A stretch of DNA of 35,120 nt from an uncultured SAR86 cluster bacterium (GCA_902540995.1 CACBOY010000011.1:1-35120); one strand, 5' to 3'. Shown: positions 28,041 through 35,120, counted from the first letter of the stretch. A program made the numbers and translations. The notes: generated from the sequence alone by a model not told the origin.

Positions 28041-28051
<11 letters not shown>

Positions 28052-28595
28052 GTTTTTCTTAATAATCCTTTTCGTCTCAATTAATGTTTTTACTTGTGCA
28101 GAGTTAAATAATCTAAATATTTATAGCCAAGATACTAAATCAATATCACTAGAATACATTCAATCTTTTGAAGGAATAAATAGATCCAATATCGAAGGAC
28201 AAGTTTATTTTGAAAAACCAAATTTATTTAAAATAAAAACCACTGAGCCTTCTATAACTGAATTAATTGTAAATAACCAAGATGTTTACAGAACAGATTA
28301 CGATCTCAATGAAACAATCAAATACAAACTGGCAAATATTGAGTCACAGATTCCTGCTCTATTGTTATTTAAATCTAAGAGAAAAGTTTGTAATTTCTTA
28401 AATAATTCTGAGTCATCAGAATTCATATCTGATTTAAATATAGTTAGTGACAATGGGAGCTTAGAATTTATTTCTTACAAAGATCAATTTGGGACTAGTA
28501 CCCAAATAAACTTCGTTAATATTAGATTAAATGATGAACTAGATAAGAAGATATTTGACTATAATAAGGAGACAATTCTCGTTATTCTCAACTGA
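28041..28595 (+). CDS. lolA: Outer-membrane lipoprotein carrier LolA
   Basis: 184-residue periplasmic chaperone that carries lipoproteins from LolCDE to LolB. The signal peptide is KFFLIILFVSINVFTCA. The mature part has the LolA pattern: SLEYIQSFEGINRSNIEG, then GQVYFEKPNLFKIKTTEP, and an IVNNQDVYRTDYDLNETIKY strand. Conservation is low, as usual for LolA in divergent lineages, and position between ftsK and serS is the strongest support. The ATG lies within the last codons of ftsK (11-base overlap), and serS follows one base after the stop, so all three form one operon. Confidence 0.88.
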
Positions 28596-28596
28596 C

Positions 28597-29865
28597 ATGC
28601 TGGATATTAATCTCTTACGAAATAATTTAGAAGAAATAAAAAAAAATCTTCAAAAAAAAGGTTTTGAATTTGATGCAAAGGCTTTTGAAAATCTTGATTT
28701 AAATAGAAAGAAACTACAAGTAGACACAGAATCTCTCCAAGAAAAATCTAATATTCTAGCTAAAGAAGTTTCTCAAGAAAAAAATCAGACTTTAAAAGAT
28801 CAAAAAATCAAAGATGCAAAAAAAATATCATCTGATCTGAAAGAAGTTAAGGCAAAACTTGACGCTGCTTTAGTGGAATTAAATAACTTTTTATTGGAAA
28901 TACCTAATTTACTAGCAGAAGACGTACCCGATGGTAATTCTGAAGAAAACAATCAAGTTATTTATGAAAAGGGAACCATTCCAGAATTTTCTTTTAAAGT
29001 AAGAGATCATCAAGAATTAGGAGAGTTATCTAATGGAATAAATTTTGAAGAATCAGTAACAATTGCAAAATCTAGATTTGTGGTACTAAGAAAAGAAATT
29101 GCCAAGTTACACAGGGCGTTATCTCAATACATGCTGGATATTCACGTAGAAAATGGTTACGAAGAGATTTATGTCCCCTATCTAGTTAATAAAAATTCAT
29201 TACTCGGAACCGGACAATTACCAAAATTTGAAGAAGATCTATTTAAAATCTCTAATGAGGAAATGTATTTAATTCCAACTGCTGAGGTTCCTATTTCAAA
29301 TGTTTATAGAAATAAAATTCTAAATTCAGAAGAATTGCCTATTAATTTTGTTGCTCATACTCCATGTTTTAGAAGTGAAGCTGGTAGTTATGGAAAAGAT
29401 ACAAAAGGAATAATTCGTCAGCATCAATTTGATAAAGTTGAACTGGTAAAATTTGTTCATCCTGAAGATTCTGATAATGAACTTGATAAACTAACTAATG
29501 ATGCTGAAAGTATTTTGAATAACTTAAATTTACCTTACCGAAAAGTGATTTTGTGTAGTGGTGACACAGGTTTTGCATCATCAAAAACTTTCGATTTAGA
29601 AGCCTGGTTTCCAAGCCAAAAAACATACCGAGAAATATCGTCTTGCTCAAACTTTAGAGATTTTCAATGCAGGAGGATGAAAATTAGAATTAAACAATCC
29701 AAAGAAAATATTTTTTGTCATACCATCAATGGTTCAGGGCTGGCAGTTGGCAGAACTTTGGCTGCTATTTTAGAGAATTATCAAACTGAGCAAGGATCAG
29801 TCATTATTCCTGAAGTGCTGGTTGATTATATGGGTGGAACAAAAGAATTGAATCTGTCTAGATAA
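28597..29865 (+). CDS. serS: Seryl-tRNA synthetase
   Basis: 422-residue class II aminoacyl-tRNA synthetase charging tRNA-Ser. An N-terminal antiparallel coiled-coil arm (~1-105, MLDINLLRNNLEEIKKNLQK onward) binds the long variable arm of tRNA-Ser. Motif 2 is TPCFRSEAGSYGKDTKGIIR, and motif 3 is SGLAVGRTLAAILENYQ followed by GSVIIPEVL. An in-frame TTG at 28555 lies inside lolA and is not needed; the ATG at 28597, one base after the lolA stop, gives the standard start. A tRNA-Ser(UGA) substrate is encoded 4.7 kb downstream. Confidence 0.97.
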   Translation: MLDINLLRNNLEEIKKNLQKKGFEFDAKAFENLDLNRKKLQVDTESLQEKSNILAKEVSQEKNQTLKDQKIKDAKKISSDLKEVKAKLDAALVELNNFLLEIPNLLAEDVPDGNSEENNQVIYEKGTIPEFSFKVRDHQELGELSNGINFEESVTIAKSRFVVLRKEIAKLHRALSQYMLDIHVENGYEEIYVPYLVNKNSLLGTGQLPKFEEDLFKISNEEMYLIPTAEVPISNVYRNKILNSEELPINFVAHTPCFRSEAGSYGKDTKGIIRQHQFDKVELVKFVHPEDSDNELDKLTNDAESILNNLNLPYRKVILCSGDTGFASSKTFDLEAWFPSQKTYREISSCSNFRDFQCRRMKIRIKQSKENIFCHTINGSGLAVGRTLAAILENYQTEQGSVIIPEVLVDYMGGTKELNLSR

Positions 29866-29896
29866 TTATATTTTTCCTGATAAACTCACTCGCCTT

Positions 29897-30913
29897 ATGG
29901 AATTTTTAGTTGATTATGGTTCTTTTTTACTAAAGACCGTTTCTCTCATCGTCATCGTCTCTATACCTTTTCTTATTTTGTTCTCGTCAAAAGGAAAAGA
30001 TGCTTCGGCATCCGGTACATTAAAAATCACGAATTTATCAGACAAATTAGACAACATGGCTGGAGCAGTTAAGTCCTTAACTTTAAATAAAAATGAAAGA
30101 AAAAAACTTCAAAAAGAAAAGAAAAAGAATTTAAAGGCTAAAAAAAATAAATCCATTCCAAAACCTGTTTTTGTTTTGAATTTTAATGGCGACATTGAAG
30201 CCTCAAGTGTTGAAAATCTTAAAGAAGAAATAACAGCTATATTAAAAAGCGAAACTAAGTGCCAGGAACTAGTTTTGAGATTAGAAAGTCCCGGCGGTAC
30301 TGTTATAGGTTATGGCTTATGTGCTGCCCAACTTCAAAGACTGAGAGATGCAGGAATTAAAGTTACTGCATGTGTGGATAAAGTTGCTGCTTCAGGTGGC
30401 TACATGATGGCCTGTGTATGCAATAAAATAGTTTCTTCTCCTTTCGCAATTATTGGCTCCATCGGTGTAGTTGCTGCTATTCCAAACTTTCATAAAGTAC
30501 TCAAAAAGAATAATGTGGATTACGAACTACATACTGCAGGTGAATATAAAAGAACCATTACAATGTTTGGAGAAACTACTCCAGCAGGAAGGAAAAAGTT
30601 TAAAGAGCATTTAGAAGATATACATGTTCTCTTCAAAGATCATATAAAAAAATTTAGACCTTCTTTGGATATGAAAAAAATAGCTACTGGCGAAACCTGG
30701 GAGGGTATTAAAGCACTTGAGGTTGGTTTGGTTGATGAAATCTCAACAAGTGACGAATATCTTTTAAATCTTTCTAAGAAACATGAAATTTTTGAAATCT
30801 CATTTATTACTAAACAAAATTTCCAGGATAAATTAAGTTTTTTTATTTCTAATACAGTAACTAGATTAATTTCTTCTTTAGAAACCTTCTTTAATAAAAA
30901 CAAATATAAATAA
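29897..30913 (+). CDS. sohB: SohB-type inner-membrane S49 protease
   Basis: 338-residue signal-peptide-peptidase-family serine protease. An N-terminal TM helix (~10-30) is followed by a basic linker and then the S49 catalytic domain. The Ser/Lys dyad is S166 in the VAASGGYMMACV segment and K218 in AGEYKRTITMFGE, with LRLESPGGTV and IIGSIGVVAAIPN as flanking family motifs. SohB is a multicopy suppressor of DegP loss in E. coli; its natural substrates are not defined. It follows serS by 31 bases and may share its transcript. It converges on the pair of tiny membrane-protein genes. Confidence 0.94.
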   Translation: MEFLVDYGSFLLKTVSLIVIVSIPFLILFSSKGKDASASGTLKITNLSDKLDNMAGAVKSLTLNKNERKKLQKEKKKNLKAKKNKSIPKPVFVLNFNGDIEASSVENLKEEITAILKSETKCQELVLRLESPGGTVIGYGLCAAQLQRLRDAGIKVTACVDKVAASGGYMMACVCNKIVSSPFAIIGSIGVVAAIPNFHKVLKKNNVDYELHTAGEYKRTITMFGETTPAGRKKFKEHLEDIHVLFKDHIKKFRPSLDMKKIATGETWEGIKALEVGLVDEISTSDEYLLNLSKKHEIFEISFITKQNFQDKLSFFISNTVTRLISSLETFFNKNKYK

Positions 30914-30939
30914 TTAAAACCTTAAATTCTTTTTTTAAA

Positions 30940-31167
30940 TTATTTTTTTAAGATTGCAAATATTATTATGAGAGAAGCAAGAGCTAAAAGTCCATTTTCT
31001 CCAAAAAGATTCATCACCTCAGAAAAGTTTGATAAAACATTTCCAAAGACGGGAGTTTCAGTACCAAAGATAAGTCCTATTAATAAAGAGATAGCAATAA
31101 ATAAACCCAAGACTTCTGTAGATTTATAAAGGAATTTTCTAATCTTTTTAAATTTAAATATTTCCAT
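30940..31167 (-). CDS. Small two-helix membrane protein, paralogue B (75 aa)
   Basis: Unrecognised hydrophobic protein with a basic N-terminus (MEIFKFKKIRKFLYK) and two TM helices at about residues 18-35 and 58-72. Its last ~50 residues align with its upstream neighbour: FGTETPVFGNVLSNFSEVMN against FDNNAWFFGGVLGNLLGVIQ, a shared G-x-x-G turn, and the same K-K or L-K end. The Shine-Dalgarno GAGG is 6 bases before the ATG. An intercistronic hairpin lies just upstream of it. The hairpin topology with a conserved central FGxVLxN loop suggests a structured membrane element; the function is unknown. Confidence 0.75.
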   Translation of the reverse strand: MEIFKFKKIRKFLYKSTEVLGLFIAISLLIGLIFGTETPVFGNVLSNFSEVMNLFGENGLLALASLIIIFAILKK

Positions 31168-31181
31168 TTTTACCTCTTTAA

Positions 31182-31208
31182 TTGAGCCGAAGTAAAACTC
31201 CGGCTCAA
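31182..31208 (-). other. Intercistronic RNA hairpin between the two small membrane-protein genes
   Basis: Minus-strand TTGAGCCGGAGT and ACTTCGGCTCAA form a 12-bp stem with one G-U pair and a 3-base loop, 9 bases after the stop of paralogue A. No T-tract follows; instead the Shine-Dalgarno of paralogue B (AAAGAGG) comes 3 bases later. It is likely an mRNA-stability or partial-termination element that sets the ratio of the two proteins. Confidence 0.7.
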
Positions 31209-31217
31209 AAGCTAAAA

Positions 31218-31439
31218 TTACTTAAGTAATTTATAAAGCAGTGCTGCAGCTAAAAGGCCTACAATCCCGGCATCACCCAATTGTTGAATGACTCCTAAAA
31301 GATTGCCAAGAACTCCGCCGAAAAACCATGCATTGTTATCAAAAACAATACCGGCAACAACACCTAGACCGATTACACCAACTAAGATTCCAGTTAAACC
31401 AGAAACTAAGTCTCTAATCATATCAAACGCTTTATCCAT
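31218..31439 (-). CDS. Small two-helix membrane protein, paralogue A (73 aa)
   Basis: Unrecognised protein starting at the ATG at 31439, where GGGGAGG sits 6 bases upstream. An ATG 15 bases earlier has no ribosome-binding site. The sequence has an amphipathic start (MDKAFDMIRDLVSG), a Gly/Val-rich helix (LTGILVGVIGLGVVAGIVF), a loop (DNNAWFFGGVLGNLLGVIQQ) and a second helix (GDAGIVGLLAAALLYKLLK). It is paralogous to the downstream gene. The glycine-rich helices resemble pore-forming or holin-like peptides, but there is no lysis or toxin context, and I make no functional call. The unusually strong Shine-Dalgarno suggests high expression. Confidence 0.75.
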   Translation of the reverse strand: MDKAFDMIRDLVSGLTGILVGVIGLGVVAGIVFDNNAWFFGGVLGNLLGVIQQLGDAGIVGLLAAALLYKLLK

Positions 31440-31487
31440 AAGGTACCTCCCCATATATATGTGATTTAGCTAACTAATAAAACCACA

Positions 31488-31499
31488 GGCTAATTAGCC
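31488..31499. promoter_or_regulatory. 12-base palindrome upstream of small membrane-protein genes
   Basis: GGCTAATTAGCC is a perfect 12-base palindrome lying about 50 bases upstream of the paralogue A start codon and about 100 bases upstream of the divergent acyl-CoA ligase. A perfect TTGACA lies on the minus strand at 31548-31543, but no good -10 follows at normal spacing. The palindrome could be an operator; this is inference. Confidence 0.3.
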
Positions 31500-31596
31500 C
31501 TTCAATTTTTAAAATTTTTTAGCTACTATCTAAGACAATTCCTGTCAAATACATCTTTGATAGCACTATTAAAATAAAAAATAAAACAAGTGAAAA

Positions 31597-33162
31597 ATGA
31601 AAATTCCTGAAAATCAAACACTACAAGAATTATTTGAATGGCGTTTCGAGAGAACTCCAAAATCTGTTGCGCATAAGTTTCTTGATCGTGAAACTACTTA
31701 TGAAGAACTTAATATTTATTCAAATCAAATAGCTAATGGTCTTATCAGCTTAGGTTGTAAACCTGACTCAAGGATTGCTTATTATGGAAAAAATTCTGAT
31801 TATTTCTTTGAATTTCTAATTGGAACTTTAAAATCCAATACGGTAGCAGTAGGTGTAAATTGGAGATTAGCTCCTCCAGAAGTAAGTTATGTTCTTAATG
31901 ATTCAAAAAGCGAAGTTTTGTTTGTCGGAGAAGAGTTCTATCCAATTGTTGATCAAATTTTAGAAGATTTACCAAATGTAAAAAAAGTAATTGCTGTTGA
32001 TGGTAACCACATTAAATATGAGGATTTTATATCCTGGAGAGACTCTCAAGATTCTTCAAGTACTGGACTAAAATCGTCTGATCAAGATGATATTCTTCAA
32101 TTGTATACATCGGGAACCACTGGTCATCCTAAAGGTGTTCAATTAACAAACAGAAATTTTGCCGCTGCCAATGAATCTATTGATGGAATCGTTCCATTTG
32201 AAGAAGGGACAACAAATTTAGTTTGCATGCCTGGCTATCATGTTGCAGGAACAAATTGGGGAATCTGGGGGTACATATTTGGTTGCAGGAACATAATTAT
32301 TGCAGATATAGATCCTGGATTAATTTTGGAACTCATCGAGCAAGAAAAAATAAGATCTACGCTCTTTGTGCCAGCAGTCATCCTTTTTCTCATCAGTCAT
32401 CCTAATGCTTTGACTACAGATTTTTCATCTTTAAATTTTGTTCTTTATGGAGCATCACCCATCGCAGATGACACAATCTTAAAGGCTAAAGAAATCATGC
32501 AGTGTGATTTGTATCAAGTTTATGGATTAACAGAAACTACTGGTGCGATAACAATAATGCTGCCTGAAGATCATGATCCAAAAAAAGGAAAACTGAGATC
32601 ATGTGGAAAAGCTCTCAAAGGAGTTGAATTAAAAGTAGTAGATGAAAATGGAAATGATCTTAAAACAGGAGAAATTGGAGAAGTTATTTCTAAATCCGAT
32701 CTAAATATGAAAGGATATTGGAATAAGCCAGACGCTACTAAAGAGTCAATTGTCGATGGATGGTTTTATTCCGGAGATGCTGGGTTTTTCGATGATGAAG
32801 GTTATTTATTCATTCATGACAGAGTAAAAGATATGATTGTTTCCGGTGGAGAAAATATTTATCCAGCGGAAGTAGAAAATGCTTTGATGAGTCACAAAGA
32901 GATTCTTGATGCAGCAGTTGTCGGTATTCCTGATGATAAGTGGGGTGAGTCTGTAATAGGGTTCGTTGTTCTTGGAGAAAGTACAACCTTATCCGAGGAT
33001 GAAATTATTAGTTATGTGAGAACTCAAATTGCTGCTTATAAATGTCCTAAATCTATCAAGTTCATCAATGAACTTCCCCGAAATCCTTCGGGTAAAATTC
33101 TTAGACGAGAATTAAGAGATCCTTATTGGGAAGGTATAGATAGAAAGGTTTCGGGAAATTAA
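31597..33162 (+). CDS. AMP-forming fatty-acid/acyl-CoA ligase
   Basis: 521-residue ANL-superfamily enzyme that activates a carboxylic acid with ATP and CoA. The P-loop is YTSGTTGHPKGVQLT, motif A5 is YQVYGLTETTG, A7 is FYSGDAG, the hinge is DRVKDMIVSGGENIYPAEVE, and the C-terminal catalytic lysine is in PRNPSGKILRREL. The layout fits medium/long-chain fatty-acid or aromatic-acid CoA ligases (FadD/FadK-like); the chain specificity cannot be told. It is divergent from the small membrane-protein pair and followed 12 bases later by the AhpD-like gene, probably in one transcript. Confidence 0.93.
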   Translation: MKIPENQTLQELFEWRFERTPKSVAHKFLDRETTYEELNIYSNQIANGLISLGCKPDSRIAYYGKNSDYFFEFLIGTLKSNTVAVGVNWRLAPPEVSYVLNDSKSEVLFVGEEFYPIVDQILEDLPNVKKVIAVDGNHIKYEDFISWRDSQDSSSTGLKSSDQDDILQLYTSGTTGHPKGVQLTNRNFAAANESIDGIVPFEEGTTNLVCMPGYHVAGTNWGIWGYIFGCRNIIIADIDPGLILELIEQEKIRSTLFVPAVILFLISHPNALTTDFSSLNFVLYGASPIADDTILKAKEIMQCDLYQVYGLTETTGAITIMLPEDHDPKKGKLRSCGKALKGVELKVVDENGNDLKTGEIGEVISKSDLNMKGYWNKPDATKESIVDGWFYSGDAGFFDDEGYLFIHDRVKDMIVSGGENIYPAEVENALMSHKEILDAAVVGIPDDKWGESVIGFVVLGESTTLSEDEIISYVRTQIAAYKCPKSIKFINELPRNPSGKILRRELRDPYWEGIDRKVSGN

Positions 33163-33174
33163 ATCTTAATACTA

Positions 33175-33756
33175 ATGTCAATATCCTTTATAGAAACAAA
33201 AGATCCAAAAGATTTTCCTGAACACAAGGAGTTATTTAGTCTTATAGAAAATTTCATGGGATATCTTCCTCATGCATTTTTATTGATGGCGGATAATCCT
33301 AATTTACTAAATGCATTTTCAGGATTATCTAATGAAATTTTTTCTTCTAATGAAATAGATAACCAAACTAAACAGCTTATCGCTCTTGCTTCAAGCTTGA
33401 GCTCTGGATGTAAATACTGTCAGTCACATACTTCTCATGGCGCAGAAAGAGCAGGAGTGCCAATAGAAAAAATCCTCTCTATTCTTAATTATCAAAATAG
33501 CAATCATTTTTCTAAAAAAGAGAAATGTGTTTTAGATTTGGCTTTTGCTTCAGGAAAAGTTCCTAATGAAGCAAAAAAAGAAAATTTTGATGAATTGAAA
33601 AATTACTACAATCCTTCTCAAATAACGATAATTGTTTCAGTAATATCTTTATTTGGTTTTTTGAATCGATGGAATGATACCTTTGGAACTCAAATAGAGA
33701 ATGTTCCTGGAGATTTTGTTAAAAATGAGCTAATTCCCAAAGGATGGATTGACTAA
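33175..33756 (+). CDS. Carboxymuconolactone decarboxylase / AhpD-like protein
   Basis: 193-residue all-helical protein of the CMD/AhpD family. The redox-type motif is C79-K-Y-C82-Q-S-H85 (SSGCKYCQSHTSHGAERAG), as in peroxidase-related AhpD-like proteins that reduce peroxides through a vicinal Cys pair. The upstream segment IDNQTKQLIALASSLSSG is the usual helix before the motif. A second half (~110-190, ending in RWNDTFG) resembles uncharacterised relatives of about this length. It lies 12 bases after the acyl-CoA ligase. True decarboxylase activity is unlikely given the CxxC motif; peroxidase activity is an inference. Confidence 0.85.
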   Translation: MSISFIETKDPKDFPEHKELFSLIENFMGYLPHAFLLMADNPNLLNAFSGLSNEIFSSNEIDNQTKQLIALASSLSSGCKYCQSHTSHGAERAGVPIEKILSILNYQNSNHFSKKEKCVLDLAFASGKVPNEAKKENFDELKNYYNPSQITIIVSVISLFGFLNRWNDTFGTQIENVPGDFVKNELIPKGWID

Positions 33757-33772
33757 ATTTATTGCCTCATTT

Positions 33773-33801
33773 TTGAACATTATTTCTAAAAAAAATAATA
33801 C
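33773..33801 (+). promoter_or_regulatory. Candidate sigma70 promoter of the secreted alpha/beta-barrel gene
   Basis: TTGAAC at 33773-33778 and TAATAC at 33796-33801 are separated by 17 bases. They are followed by a ~30-base leader carrying AAGGAG just before the ATG at 33837. The spacing is ideal and the hexamers are fair matches. Confidence 0.4.
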
Positions 33802-33836
33802 ATAATGATTTTTATTTAATATTTAAGGAGAGAAAT

Positions 33837-34526
33837 ATGAAAATTAAAATCTTATTAACTTTATTAGTAACTAGCTTTTCCGTTAGTTCATTTACAGAAG
33901 TTGCTGAATGTTATAGCTGGAATGCTAATCCAGGTAAAAGCGCTCAATTTATGAATACTGTTCAAGAGGCTGCTGTAATTCATACTAAATTAGGAGCCAA
34001 TATTGGTGTTTATGCTATGAATGTTGGTGGAATTGGACAAGAAATTCAATATTGTATGAGATGGGATAACCTTTTGGATTGGGGTAAATCAAAAGATAAA
34101 ATGGCTCAATCACAAGAGATGCAGGCTTTTTTTGCAAAAGCTTCTCAAAATCCTACAGGTACTCTTGTGGCAACAATTTCGGGTAACAATTTAGATCAAT
34201 CTGCAAAAGCTGATTTATTTGATAAGCCAATGGCTTTTCAAGTAAATGTTTGGGAAGTTGCTCCGGGTAAGACTTTGGAAGTTATCGCAAATTTTCAAAA
34301 AGCAGAAAAAATAATTGAATCTCTTGGCATGCAAGTCGAAATTTATCAAGAAACTGCTGGAGGTAATGGAAAAATGCATTACGTTGTTTCAGCAGACAAC
34401 TGGACTAAACTTTCGGAAGGCTTTGCTGCATTAGGAACAAGTGAAAAATGGAATAAATTTGTTGCCTCTGTATCGCCAGATGCTGCAAAACTTGTATCTA
34501 CTCATAACGGTTCATCTATGAACTAA
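33837..34526 (+). CDS. Secreted protein with two tandem dimeric-alpha/beta-barrel-like domains
   Basis: 229 residues with a signal peptide (KILLTLLVTSFSVSSFT). The mature part is an internal duplication of ~95-residue units at about 20-115 and 120-215. Each opens with a strand of the type CYSWNANPGKS or VNVWEVAPGKT, has a long helix, then a strand with GVYAMNVGGIGQEI or VEIYQETAGGNGKM, then W(D/T)N(L/W) and a second helix. This is the layout of ABM/NIPSNAP-like ferredoxin folds, in which two units make one barrel. I do not recognise a characterised family, and the ligand is unknown. AAGGAG precedes the ATG, and a 13-bp terminator follows, so it is a single-gene unit. Confidence 0.8.
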   Translation: MKIKILLTLLVTSFSVSSFTEVAECYSWNANPGKSAQFMNTVQEAAVIHTKLGANIGVYAMNVGGIGQEIQYCMRWDNLLDWGKSKDKMAQSQEMQAFFAKASQNPTGTLVATISGNNLDQSAKADLFDKPMAFQVNVWEVAPGKTLEVIANFQKAEKIIESLGMQVEIYQETAGGNGKMHYVVSADNWTKLSEGFAALGTSEKWNKFVASVSPDAAKLVSTHNGSSMN

Positions 34527-34533
34527 ATTTATA

Positions 34534-34570
34534 TATTATGAGGCTCTTGATTGAGCCTCATAATACTTTT
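34534..34570 (+). terminator. Intrinsic terminator after the secreted alpha/beta-barrel gene
   Basis: TATTATGAGGCTC (34534-34546) and GAGCCTCATAATA (34553-34565) form a perfect 13-bp stem with a TTGATT loop, followed by CTTTT. The stem sits 7 bases after the stop codon and ends 7 bases before tRNA-Ser. Confidence 0.85.
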
Positions 34571-34572
34571 AG

Positions 34573-34664
34573 GGAGGGGTGGCAGAGCTTGGTTGAATGC
34601 ACCGGTCTTGAAAACCGGCAGGTCAGCAATGGCCTCGTGGGTTCGAATCCCACCCCCTCCGCCA
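34573..34664 (+). tRNA. serT: tRNA-Ser (anticodon UGA)
   Basis: A 92-base tRNA with encoded CCA. The acceptor GGAGGGG (34573-34579) pairs with CCCCTCC, followed by discriminator G and CCA. The anticodon stem CCGGT/ACCGG encloses CTTGAAA, so the anticodon is TGA at 34609-34611, which reads UCA and by wobble other UCN codons. A long class II variable arm (around AGGTCAGCAATGGCCTC) and a GGTTCGAATCC T-arm agree with serine identity. It resembles E. coli tRNA-Ser(UGA). Confidence 0.97.
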
Positions 34665-34789
34665 AAAAAAATCAAAAAAAATTTTTTTCATAATCTCTAG
34701 AGATAAGAGAATATTTTTTTATGAAAACATAGTCTTAAAACTAGTAATTTAGCTATTGCAATGAATAACAATTTGCATAAAATTAATTA
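34665..34789. other. Gene-free A/T-rich spacer after tRNA-Ser, with inverted repeats
   Basis: No coding ORF is supported here. It contains A8/T7 runs just after the tRNA, which could act as a weak terminator. The inverted repeat TTTTCATAA (34685-34693) / TTATGAAAA (34719-34727) surrounds the palindrome TCTCTAGAGA (34694-34703). The candidate promoter of the downstream RNA occupies its right end. Confidence 0.5.
34756..34783 (+). promoter_or_regulatory. Candidate sigma70 promoter for the RNA upstream of trpS
   Basis: TTGCAA (34756-34761) and TAAAAT (34778-34783) with a 16-base spacer. The predicted transcription start is near 34790, at the left edge of the G-rich structured region. Confidence 0.4.
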
Positions 34790-34976
34790 CAAGCTTTAGT
34801 GAAAGATTTGCTAACTCGAGACGGTAAAAGAGAAGCTAAAGAATAGAAGGAGAAGGGTGAGAAGACGTAAGAAATTGCGCCACCTACAGGGAGAAGGGTT
34901 TTTCGCCTGTGCTAGTTAACCCACTAGACCCCTTTAACTTCGGTTAAAAAACACCACTTCGTTGGTGTTTTTTTTT
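34790..34976 (+). ncRNA. Candidate structured small RNA or trpS leader, family not recognised
   Basis: About 187 bases of non-coding sequence whose composition differs from its surroundings. A purine-rich block of ~55 bases (34817-34871, nearly all A and G) is followed by a chain of hairpins: ACAGG/CCTGT (34886-34910), CTAG/CTAG (34912-34927), TTAAC-TTCG-GTTAA with a UUCG tetraloop (34934-34947), and the final terminator. A candidate promoter precedes it. No ORF covers it. It lacks the SRP GGAA loop core, the RNase P and tmRNA landmarks, and obvious T-box, TPP or cobalamin motifs. It is either an independent small RNA or an attenuating leader of trpS, whose ATG lies 12 bases after the U-tract. 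I cannot decide between these from sequence alone. Confidence 0.5.
34946..34976 (+). terminator. Intrinsic terminator upstream of trpS
   Basis: AAAAAACACCA (34946-34956) pairs with TGGTGTTTTTT across the loop CTTCGT, followed by further T (nine in a row in total). It ends 12 bases before the trpS ATG. Confidence 0.88.
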
Positions 34977-34987
34977 ATACTAATCAA

Positions 34988-35120
34988 ATGTCTTCTGTTT
35001 TAACTGGAATTACCACAAATGGTTCTCCGCATTTAGGAAATTATGTTGGGGCTATGCGCCCAGCGATAGAATTATCTAAAAAATCAAAATCTTTTATTTT
35101 TTTAGCTGATTATCATTCAT
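34988..35120 (+). CDS. trpS: Tryptophanyl-tRNA synthetase, 3'-truncated by window end
   Basis: The first 44 residues of a class I aminoacyl-tRNA synthetase. [20 protein letters not shown] contains the HIGH-type ATP signature (PHLGN), and RPAIEL and FIFLADYHS follow, as in bacterial TrpRS. The frame is open to the last base. The ATG at 34988 is the only plausible start; no clear Shine-Dalgarno precedes it. A strong terminator lies immediately upstream, so either read-through or a promoter inside the leader is needed for expression. Confidence 0.93.
   Translation, partial: MSSVLTGITTNGSPHLGNYVGAMRPAIELSKKSKSFIFLADYHS

Noticed and set aside
34761-34799. 12-codon ORF MNNNLHKINYKL as a trpS leader peptide
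   Set aside because: It has no Trp codon, lies across the predicted promoter and would not be on the transcript; no Shine-Dalgarno.
34790-34976. T-box, tmRNA, SRP, RNase P or 6S RNA
   Set aside because: I looked for the T-box sequence, a tag-peptide frame, the SRP GGAA loop, the RNase P core and a 6S-like long closed rod, and did not find them. 6S cannot be fully excluded without a covariance search.

Overview
The window is gene-dense, AT-rich bacterial DNA with short or overlapping gene junctions and no mobile element, CRISPR array, rRNA or phage gene that I can see. The trxB / ftsK-lolA-serS-sohB block, a TorF-type porin cluster, PurU, an OadA-type carboxyltransferase and an encoded-CCA tRNA-Ser suggest a streamlined marine gammaproteobacterium, possibly SAR86-like. 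That placement is inference from gene content and base composition, not a database match.

Layout. 1-6.4 kb holds a truncated SLC13-type permease, a YegP/DUF1508 protein, a K+ channel with a cyclic-nucleotide-binding domain, an MscS channel, a DUF481 outer-membrane protein and a CHASE2-class III cyclase. Together these look like a cAMP/ion/envelope module. 6.5-11.2 kb holds a TPR + beta-barrel protein, purU and a large zinc metalloprotease. 11.2-14.9 kb is a tightly overlapping operon of a COMT-like O-methyltransferase, a mini Smr protein, a dihydroorotase and an amidase. 14.9-19.5 kb holds a 52-codon membrane ORF, a UMF1/Atg22-type MFS transporter, a glycerophosphodiesterase, an alpha/beta hydrolase and an OadA-type carboxyltransferase lacking its biotin domain. 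19.5-21.7 kb carries three tandem TorF/Gcw_chp porin paralogues separated by strong RNA hairpins. 21.9-24.7 kb is acuI, a 41-codon membrane ORF, a nitronate monooxygenase-like gene and a crotonase-fold gene. 24.7-30.9 kb is the conserved housekeeping block. 30.9-31.5 kb carries two paralogous tiny membrane proteins. 31.6-34.5 kb has an acyl-CoA ligase, an AhpD-like protein and a secreted tandem alpha/beta-barrel protein. The end has tRNA-Ser(UGA), a gene-free 320-base stretch with a probable structured RNA and terminator, and the start of trpS.

The most interesting points are: a bacterial protein that preserves the whole active site of mammalian catechol O-methyltransferase; a probable cAMP synthase-cAMP-gated channel pair; an intrinsic terminator whose hairpin also contains the ribosome-binding site of the next porin gene; the paired small membrane proteins with an intercistronic hairpin; and the unassigned RNA before trpS. 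I do not see a clearly new defence or mobile system.
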